Below, in pieces: positions 58,459-64,000 of a DNA stretch of 64,000 bases. Both the position numbers and the translations under genes were made by a program. The DNA comes from Sedimenticola selenatireducens DSM 17993 (GTDB taxonomy: Bacteria > Pseudomonadota > Gammaproteobacteria > Chromatiales > Chromatiaceae). Under the pieces are notes generated by a model. The model saw nothing but the letters and a program-made list of their open reading frames with translations, was not told the DNA's origin and did not search any database. Position 1 is the first letter of the stretch; the number at the start of each line of letters is the position of its first letter. Where the stretch lies: NCBI RefSeq assembly GCF_000428045.1, contig NZ_ATZE01000014.1:77751-141750 (forward strand), written 5' to 3'.

Positions 58459-59130
58459 ATGACCGATCATCTTTACAGACAGGTACCGCTTGAATTTATC
58501 GAATTGCCTCCGTCGAAAATGCAGCAGCGTGCGGATGAGTTTCTTGAATTCATGAAACGTCGCCGCAGTATCAGGTCATTCTCGGACCGCCCGGTGGATC
58601 GAAAGGTGATTGAGCAGTGTCTCCGGACTGCCGGACGTGCCCCCAGTGGAGCCAATCAGCAACCCTGGAAATTTGTGGTGGTGAGTGACCCGGGGCTGAA
58701 ACGCACAATCCGCTTGGCGGCTGAGGAGGAGGAGCGCGAGTTTTATTCGGGAGGCGCCTCGGAGGAGTGGCTTGATGCACTGAAGCCACTGGCTACCAAT
58801 GCCGAAAAACCTTTCCTTGAATATGCCCCATACCTGATCGTGATTTTCAGCGAAAACTACGGGATCGATGAAGCGGGAAAAAAGATCAAGCATTATTATG
58901 TGCGGGATTCAGTAGGCATCGCAACCGGCATGCTGATCACGGCTATTCATAATGCCGGACTGGCCAGCCTGACCCATACACCCAGTCCGATGCGTTTTCT
59001 TAATCAGATACTCGACAGGCCGAAAAACGAAACCCCTACCATGATTCTGGTGGTCGGTTATCCAGAGGCAGGGGTCAGGGTGCCGGATATCGAAAAAAAA
59101 TCTCTGGATGAGATTGCTGTTTTCAAGTGA
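58459..59130 (+). CDS. Iodotyrosine deiodinase-like nitroreductase-family flavoprotein
   Basis: About 223 residues from ATG 58459. The FMN-binding signature is [12 protein letters not shown] and [16 protein letters not shown]. Unlike ordinary nitroreductases it carries the deiodinase lid triad with exact spacing: E92, Y96 (in [11 protein letters not shown]) and K117 (in NAEKPF), corresponding to Glu153-Tyr157-Lys178 of the mouse enzyme. Further similarity covers [19 protein letters not shown] and [14 protein letters not shown]. Such enzymes reductively remove halogen from mono- or dihalotyrosine. Coupled to the HDOD gene. The substrate in this organism is unproven. Confidence 0.83.
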   Translation: MTDHLYRQVPLEFIELPPSKMQQRADEFLEFMKRRRSIRSFSDRPVDRKVIEQCLRTAGRAPSGANQQPWKFVVVSDPGLKRTIRLAAEEEEREFYSGGASEEWLDALKPLATNAEKPFLEYAPYLIVIFSENYGIDEAGKKIKHYYVRDSVGIATGMLITAIHNAGLASLTHTPSPMRFLNQILDRPKNETPTMILVVGYPEAGVRVPDIEKKSLDEIAVFK

Positions 59131-59556
59131 TCATCAGTGTGGCAGCCGGGCAAGCGGGACGGTATCGCTAACCTCAGTATGTCTCGTTCTTCGCCTCAGT
59201 TCAGCTTTCAGATCCGGAGCGGTTATTGGTTTCTGCCGGACATTTCCTTGGGGCTATCTACCGGCGGGCAGGTTCTGACCTTCGCTGACGCCTGCTTGAT
59301 TTCAGACCATGCCACACTGGTTGTCGCTGTCTTCTGTTCAGTTGCGATCCGGGGTGGGAGTCTATCCGGTTTCTCTGCTCTATACACGAATCGCCCAAAC
59401 TTGGGTCTGCCGCTTGGCTACGGTGGAACTGTTCGAGAACGTATGACGCCGGGTATTATCCAGCTACAACAGGCTCTTACACGGATAAAGTGAAGCGGGA
59501 CATGGGTCAAATAATGCTATTGTGTAGGCAATAACAAAACCGACAGGGGAATTAAG
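59131..59556. other. Intergenic region without a supported gene
   Basis: A 118-codon open frame exists on the plus strand (59137-59493), but its composition is not protein-like, it has no ribosome site and I recognise nothing in it. No hairpin or repeat of note was seen. Confidence 0.45.
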
Positions 59557-60000
59557 ATGTCGTCCAGTCTGCTTTTTATCTCGGTTGTGGCGGTGATTGG
59601 CGGCGTTGCCGTCGCGCTGCAGGCCCAGTTGATGGCGTTGCTTGATCGGGGCATGGGTACTCTGGAGAGTGTATTTATCACCTATGGCAGTGGTGGGCTG
59701 TTGGTCGGCCTGTTGATGCTGGCTCTGCGTGGCGGCAACCTCTCGATATGGCATACCTTACCCTGGTATGCCTTTCTTTCCGGGGCCGCCGGCTTGGTGA
59801 TTGTTGCCGCTATCGGATTCAGTGTTCCCCGGCTTGGGCTGGTGTCCGCTTTCACCTTGATCGTTGCGGCACAGTTCATAGTGGGGGCACTGCTGGATCA
59901 CTACGGCATTCTTGGTGCCCAGGTGCGGGAACTGAACCTCCAGAAGATAGCCGGTATGCTGATACTGCTACTGGGGGTCTGGTTGACGGTTCGCAGTTGA
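59557..60000 (+). CDS. DMT-superfamily (DUF606/YdcZ-like) small membrane protein
   Basis: A 147-residue membrane protein with five hydrophobic helices, matching the half-size YdcZ/DUF606 branch of drug/metabolite transporters. Typical features are GGVAVALQAQLMALL near the N-terminus and LGLVSAFTLIVAAQFIVGALLDHYG later. Such halves probably work as dimers. The substrate is unknown. It has its own leader, followed by the DUF3179 gene after 112 bases. Confidence 0.82.
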   Translation: MSSSLLFISVVAVIGGVAVALQAQLMALLDRGMGTLESVFITYGSGGLLVGLLMLALRGGNLSIWHTLPWYAFLSGAAGLVIVAAIGFSVPRLGLVSAFTLIVAAQFIVGALLDHYGILGAQVRELNLQKIAGMLILLLGVWLTVRS

Positions 60001-60112
60001 ACCAAGGCATGAAAGGAAAGCCTATATTGCAGGGTCTATATCCCTGACAGGTATGATTCCGCCGTGCGCTTCTGCTTGGCAGAACGACTGCCGCTACCAG
60101 GGAGTAACCTTC

Positions 60113-61057
60113 ATGACCCAACCGGCAGCACATTGTATGAAGCTGATTCTGGTTACTTGTTTCATGTTGCCGGTATCTGCGACCGCAGAGCGTATTGGTG
60201 ACTTCGAACTCTATCCGGATCGGGCCTCTATCCCACTGGGGGAGATCCACTCGGGCGGGCCAGCAAAGGATGGTATCCCCGCCATCGATAATCCACGATT
60301 TGTACAATCCGGGGCGGTCGCTGATCTCAAACCGGAATCACGGGTTCTGGGATTGGACTGGAACGGGGTTACAAAGGCCTACCCGATCGGGATCATGAAC
60401 TGGCACGAAATCGTCAATGACCGGTACGGCGAAGAACCCGTGGCGATCACCTACTGTCCGCTGTGTGGCAGCGGCGTGGCTTTTTCTGCGCGTGTCTCCG
60501 GTGAGGTATTACAGTTCGGTGTATCGGGTCTGCTCTATAACAGTGACGTGCTGCTCTATGACCGAAAGACGGAGTCACTCTGGTCACAGCTGCTGGCCCG
60601 TGCGGTCACCGGCGAGATGAACGGCACCCGGCTGAAGGTGTTGCCACTGGTGGTAACGACCTGGTTGGAGTGGCGGGCGCAGCATCCGGAGACATGGGTA
60701 CTGTCGCGGGAAACGGGGTACACCCGAAACTATGATCGGGACCCCTATGCCGGCTATGAAACCAGCGAGGGGATCTATTTTCCAGTCAAGAAACAGGATC
60801 CGCGCTATCATCCGAAAGAACAGATACTCGGGCTGGAGATAGACGGGCAGTTCAAGGCTTATCCGGTCGCCGAACTGAGTCGAACGGAGGGCGAGATCCA
60901 GGATCGGTTTGCCGGTCAGTCCTTCACCATCCACTACAATCCCGTCAGTCAGAGTGCACGATTTTTCGATCCTCAAGGTAACCAGATACCGGTCATCCGT
61001 TCATACTGGTTTGCCTGGTATGCGTTTCATCCCGACACCGCGGTATTTCGTCCGTGA
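60113..61057 (+). CDS. DUF3179 domain-containing secreted protein
   Basis: About 314 residues from ATG 60113, chosen because GGGAG lies 8 bases upstream and a signal peptide follows (MKLILVTCFMLPVSATA around residues 9-25). The family hallmark TYCPLCGSGVAFSARVSG and VSGLLYNSDVLLYDR are present, as are ETGYTRNYDRDPYAGYE and the closing FAWYAFHPDTAVF. DUF3179 proteins are exported and of unknown function; the CxxC could be redox active or bind metal. Convergent with the oxygenase gene. Confidence 0.87.
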   Translation: MTQPAAHCMKLILVTCFMLPVSATAERIGDFELYPDRASIPLGEIHSGGPAKDGIPAIDNPRFVQSGAVADLKPESRVLGLDWNGVTKAYPIGIMNWHEIVNDRYGEEPVAITYCPLCGSGVAFSARVSGEVLQFGVSGLLYNSDVLLYDRKTESLWSQLLARAVTGEMNGTRLKVLPLVVTTWLEWRAQHPETWVLSRETGYTRNYDRDPYAGYETSEGIYFPVKKQDPRYHPKEQILGLEIDGQFKAYPVAELSRTEGEIQDRFAGQSFTIHYNPVSQSARFFDPQGNQIPVIRSYWFAWYAFHPDTAVFRP

Positions 61058-61069
61058 CCGCCGGGCCGA

Positions 61070-61993
61070 TCAGGGATACTGGTCGATTCCGGTATCCTGC
61101 AGTCGGTCATAATAGCGCGCCCGGTAGAGATGACGCACACCTTGTTCATCATTTTGAAATGCCGTTCGGTCGTGGAGGATGTTGTTACTGATCAGCCCCA
61201 TTCCCGGTTCCAGTCTGCCACGAAAGATGTAGGGCGAATCACTGTTGAGGATTTCGCTCAGGGCTCCCAGCGCCTCTTGGGTAAGCGGGTCTTCGGACCA
61301 GACGACGTGGCGGGTCCGGATGGTATAGCGCATGTGCAGGTTGCCACAGGGCATGATGGAAAAAACCGGGCCGACCTCCTCTTGCCGGGCCACTTCGCTC
61401 ATGTTCATGCGCGGTGGTATGGTCATTACATCCGGCCCCATGAGCGCGGTAATGAATTCAGGGTTCCTGTCACGCAGCAGGATATAGGCAATTTCATGAT
61501 CGAGCAGGGCGTTTTCGCCGCCGCTGCCGGCACTCTGGATACAGTGCAGGATCAGCGAGTGGATCTGCTCTTCGGGCCTGTTGTAGTAGCCATCAGTGTG
61601 CCACTTGATGGGGCGATTGGAGTAAGGGATGTACTGCTGTCTTACTCCGTCTGCGGCGACTTTCAGTGAGGTAAGACCGGTGTCATCCGAAAGCCAGTTG
61701 TGATTCAGGTGCCTGGCGCCAAACTGTCGTCCCAGCGAGAGCGGAATCTCGGGGTCCGGATCACTCCCGGTCTCGCTGATGTAGATGGCCATATTGGCCT
61801 TCTGTACCCGTTGCCTGATGGCGTTGAACTCTTCATCGCTCAGGCAGCGTGGGTCCCTGACCAATACCAGCAGTTGTTCCAGGGAAGTGGGGTAGCCGGC
61901 CAGTTTTCTGACCCGCCAAGCCCGATAAAAACCATCATCATCCAGACTGAATGGTGTTCTGATCACATCTTCGGAAACGGCTGTATCGGGCAT
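61070..61993 (-). CDS. TauD/TfdA-family 2-oxoglutarate/Fe(II) dioxygenase
   Basis: About 307 residues from ATG 61993 (MPDTAVSEDV); an upstream TTG at 62035 would add 14 residues. The iron facial triad is visible as HTD in IKWHTDGYYNRPEE and a distal histidine in NNILHDRTAF, followed by the 2-oxoglutarate-binding arginine in RHLYRARYYDRL. The reaction is hydroxylation of an unknown small substrate, often a carboxylate, sulfonate or amino acid. Next upstream is phhB, but the 144-base gap does not show that they share a transcript. Confidence 0.84.
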   Translation of the reverse strand: MPDTAVSEDVIRTPFSLDDDGFYRAWRVRKLAGYPTSLEQLLVLVRDPRCLSDEEFNAIRQRVQKANMAIYISETGSDPDPEIPLSLGRQFGARHLNHNWLSDDTGLTSLKVAADGVRQQYIPYSNRPIKWHTDGYYNRPEEQIHSLILHCIQSAGSGGENALLDHEIAYILLRDRNPEFITALMGPDVMTIPPRMNMSEVARQEEVGPVFSIMPCGNLHMRYTIRTRHVVWSEDPLTQEALGALSEILNSDSPYIFRGRLEPGMGLISNNILHDRTAFQNDEQGVRHLYRARYYDRLQDTGIDQYP

Positions 61994-62137
61994 CTGCGGA
62001 CTACCGGTCAGGAAACATTCAATAAATATTAGCAATTACTAACAAACACTGCCAGTAGACCGATGCGCGGCAGGCGTCACCCTGTTGGCTGCACCGATGT
62101 TTATCATTTTAATTCAGTCAGATATGAAGGATTGTTG

Positions 62138-62512
62138 CTAACCTTCCTGATCCAGTAGCGGAAACAGTGCGTCAATCTTTGCCGCGCAAATGAAATCGTT
62201 TTCTGAGAGGTTGCCGATTGCATGGGTACTGTACTGTACCTTGCAGCGGTTATAGCCTACCTCCAAATCCGGGTGATGATCCTCCCCATTGGCTATCCAG
62301 GCCACTGCATTGACAAAGGCGATGGTCTGGTAAAAGTTTCTGAAGCGAAACTCGCGGGTAATGGCCTGGGTAGCACCGACCAGTTGCCATTCCGCTGACA
62401 GGCTTGCCAACAATGCTCGGCATTGTGCCTCTGACAAGGGAGGTGTTTGGGGGTTACACGCTTTACAGTGCCTTGTCTGCAGCGCGGCAGACTTTGCTTC
62501 CGCATGTGACAT
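62138..62512 (-). CDS. phhB: Pterin-4a-carbinolamine dehydratase
   Basis: A 124-residue protein. The PCD active site is recognisable as GEDHHPDLEVGYNRCKVQYSTH with the catalytic histidines, and the domain ends with LSENDFICAAKID. The N-terminal 25 residues contain a CKAC pair not usual for the core family. It dehydrates 4a-hydroxytetrahydropterin for recycling by aromatic amino acid hydroxylases; in bacteria without phhA it can support molybdopterin or folate pathways. No phhA is in the window. GAGGT is placed 7 bases before the ATG. Confidence 0.93.
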   Translation of the reverse strand: MSHAEAKSAALQTRHCKACNPQTPPLSEAQCRALLASLSAEWQLVGATQAITREFRFRNFYQTIAFVNAVAWIANGEDHHPDLEVGYNRCKVQYSTHAIGNLSENDFICAAKIDALFPLLDQEG

Positions 62513-62684
62513 GACTGCACCTCAAGTTACCGTCGTTGATTGATTTCACTGCATTACCAGTATGGTACAACTCAAGCGGATCTGCCGGGAGAGAGTGGTA
62601 CTGCGGTTACATCTGAAACATTAAGTTGTTGCCTACGAATGTGCCAAATAGGTTAGAAACAGCTATGGAATTCCACAAGCCGGC

Positions 62685-63497
62685 TTAATTGCCAATCATG
62701 CTGATGACAGGGTTTCCGATAACCGGATGTTGCGGTTTGGGATAATTGCGCGTAATACGCTTGACGTAGTTTTGGGTCTCCCGATAGGGAGGAATTCCGC
62801 GATAACTCTCCACGGCATTTTCGCCTGCATTATAGGCCGCCAGTACCAGTGATACCTCTCCATCGAAGCGCTGCATCAGCCATTGCAGATAGGCCATCCC
62901 TCCGTGCATGTTCTGTGAAGGGTCCCAGACATCCGCAACGCCAAAACGCCGGGCAGTGGCTGGAATCAGCTGCATCAATCCACGGGCATCCTGTGGGGAG
63001 TGGGCCTGCGGGTTAAAATTGGACTCGGCCCATATCACGGCAAGCACCAGATCGGGCTCCAGGCCGTAAGCGGGAGCCCAGACCCTGACCCAGTGTTCAA
63101 TCTGCTGACGATTTGGATTTTGCTGTTTCTTCAGGGTACTGCATAGGGGGTCCTGACGTGGCTCCACTGCAGCCAGAACCGCGAGCATTCGTTTGGCGGC
63201 GGGATCCCCGGCGGCAGCGGCCTTTTCAAACCACCCGGCCGCCACCGATGGGTCCTGCGCAACCCCGCGACTGTTGAAATACATCCAGCCCAGGGCATAG
63301 TAAGCCTCGGTGTCTCCCCGGTCCGCCGCCATGCAATAGAGCCGGTAGGCCTTTTGATAGTCCTGCCTTACACCACGCCCATGCTCATACCGTACAGCCA
63401 GTTCGCGCAGGCCATCCGCTTGTTGCGGATTTGCCGCCAAGCAGAAAACGGGCGTCAGAAGAAGAAATAAAAGGGCAGGAAATAATCTGTAGTGCAT
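62685..63497 (-). CDS. Sel1-repeat lytic transglycosylase
   Basis: About 270 residues from ATG 63497 (MHYRLFPALLFLLLTPVFCLA), which gives a clean signal peptide. Residues ~30-100 hold two Sel1-type repeats (YEHGRGVRQDYQKAYRLY and YFNSRGVAQDPSVAAGWFEK). The C-terminal SLT domain has the catalytic glutamate in VIWAESNFNPQAHSPQDARG, then GLMQLIPATA and LVLAAYNAGENAV. It cleaves peptidoglycan glycan strands in the periplasm. Standing alone, probably envelope remodelling or assembly of a secretion or flagellar complex. Confidence 0.9.
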   Translation of the reverse strand: MHYRLFPALLFLLLTPVFCLAANPQQADGLRELAVRYEHGRGVRQDYQKAYRLYCMAADRGDTEAYYALGWMYFNSRGVAQDPSVAAGWFEKAAAAGDPAAKRMLAVLAAVEPRQDPLCSTLKKQQNPNRQQIEHWVRVWAPAYGLEPDLVLAVIWAESNFNPQAHSPQDARGLMQLIPATARRFGVADVWDPSQNMHGGMAYLQWLMQRFDGEVSLVLAAYNAGENAVESYRGIPPYRETQNYVKRITRNYPKPQHPVIGNPVISMIGN

Positions 63498-63640
63498 GGC
63501 TGAGTCACCGGCGTGAAGATGCCCATGCATTACGCAAATATTATTCCATAATGCTAAATTATTATTAATGTCAGCTGGTTACAAATTTCATGCAGATCCA
63601 AAACTGGTCCAGTGTAAAATTGCCTGACAACATTGATCGG

Positions 63641-64000
63641 CTATTCGTGTACCACCAGCACATCGCAGTTTCCGTTTTCAATAACATGCTTGGCGGTGCT
63701 GCCCAGCAGGACACAGAGTCCATGGAATCTATGTGAACCAATGACCACCAGGTCGGATTGCTGTTGTGCTGAATAGGCGGATACCGCCTGATCGACAGAC
63801 TCCGATGTCACCACCACCTCTTTCTCCACCTTCAATCCTTCAATGATCGATGTAAAAGCCTCCAGGCCGCGCAGTCGGAGATTTTTTGCCGCACTCGCTT
63901 TTTCCTTATCGTCAGCAAAATTGTCCACAACATTCAGGAGGGTCAGTCGTGCGTTGTATCGTTTGGCCATACGCACGGCTTTGTAGATGGTCATCAATCC
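63641..64000 (-). CDS. Universal stress protein, C-terminal part (truncated by window end)
   Basis: The frame is open to the last base, so the N-terminal strand lies outside. The visible 119 residues contain MAKRYNARLTLLNVVDNF, the helix around LRGLEAFTSIIEGLKVEKEV, and the ATP-binding pattern VVIGSHRFHGLCVLLGSTAK ending in DVLVVHE. UspA proteins help stress survival, and ATP-binding forms act as regulators. Confidence 0.88.
   Translation of the reverse strand, partial: GLMTIYKAVRMAKRYNARLTLLNVVDNFADDKEKASAAKNLRLRGLEAFTSIIEGLKVEKEVVVTSESVDQAVSAYSAQQQSDLVVIGSHRFHGLCVLLGSTAKHVIENGNCDVLVVHE

Noticed and set aside
59137-59493. Plus-strand frame of 118 codons after the deiodinase-like gene
   Set aside because: Composition is unlike the neighbouring proteins, there is no ribosome-binding site, and nothing in it resembles a known family.

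Overview
The window looks like a chromosomal segment of a motile, Gram-negative gammaproteobacterium. Support comes from a ZipA next to LigA, an aroA-cmk-rpsA-ihfB cluster, the RdgC family and Pseudomonas/Vibrio-type FlrBC flagellar control. The mix of a membrane pyrophosphatase, a PrsK/PrsR-linked exopolysaccharide locus and SMC rather than MukB suggests a Chromatiales- or Sedimenticola-like lineage (inference; no rRNA gene is present). I see no insertion sequence, CRISPR array, prophage, tRNA or rRNA.

Layout. 1-8909 is a flagellar block: the end of an FlrB-type kinase, FlrC, a sigma-54 type promoter, fliEFGHIJ, and on the opposite strand a FliK plus a stand-alone FlhB C-terminal domain. 9022-12496 holds a membrane pentapeptide-repeat protein and a complete AmmeMemoRadiSam set (amrA, amrB, amrS). 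12617-25032 is housekeeping: rdgC, queF, smc, zipA, ligA, aroA, cmk, rpsA, ihfB. 25033-31234 is a DNA-damage-flavoured stretch: a gene-poor region with a small membrane-protein ORF behind a lexA-like double operator, a 65-residue unknown gene, tex, a degenerate ArnD-like protein, a small SET protein, lexA and an RRM protein. 31510-37899 has a K+-dependent type membrane pyrophosphatase, then bluB under a cobalamin riboswitch and the divergent cobUTCS lower-ligand assembly operon. 38184-51250 is an exopolysaccharide region: a sigma-54 promoter and an orphan membrane protein, an EpsB-type initiating sugar transferase, prsR/prsK, tviC/tviB sugar-nucleotide genes, and two ExeA-like ATPases, one of them fused through a membrane segment to an OmpA domain. 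51329-64000 is mixed metabolism: DUF1631, a dienoyl-CoA-reductase-like flavoprotein, a Crp/Fnr regulator, an acyltransferase remnant, an HDOD protein coupled to an iodotyrosine-deiodinase-like flavoprotein, small transport and periplasmic genes, a 2-oxoglutarate oxygenase, phhB, a lytic transglycosylase and a truncated universal stress protein.

Most interesting signals. (1) The lexA promoter and an uncharacterised promoter near 25.7 kb share the same arrangement of GTTC-N7-GTTC operators (28 of 36 positions identical in the core). This is an alphaproteobacterial-type SOS box, and the LexA recognition helix is also alpha-like. The second promoter faces a 56-residue single-membrane-segment ORF, a candidate new SOS-induced effector. 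(2) An AAA ATPase-TM-OmpA fusion protein sits beside a short paralogue. (3) A strong sigma-54 site lies upstream of an orphan membrane protein in a locus that carries the sigma-54 activator PrsR. (4) A bacterial iodotyrosine-deiodinase homologue keeps the full Glu-Tyr-Lys lid. (5) An ArnD-like protein has lost its metal ligands. All calls are from reading the sequence; no database search was run.
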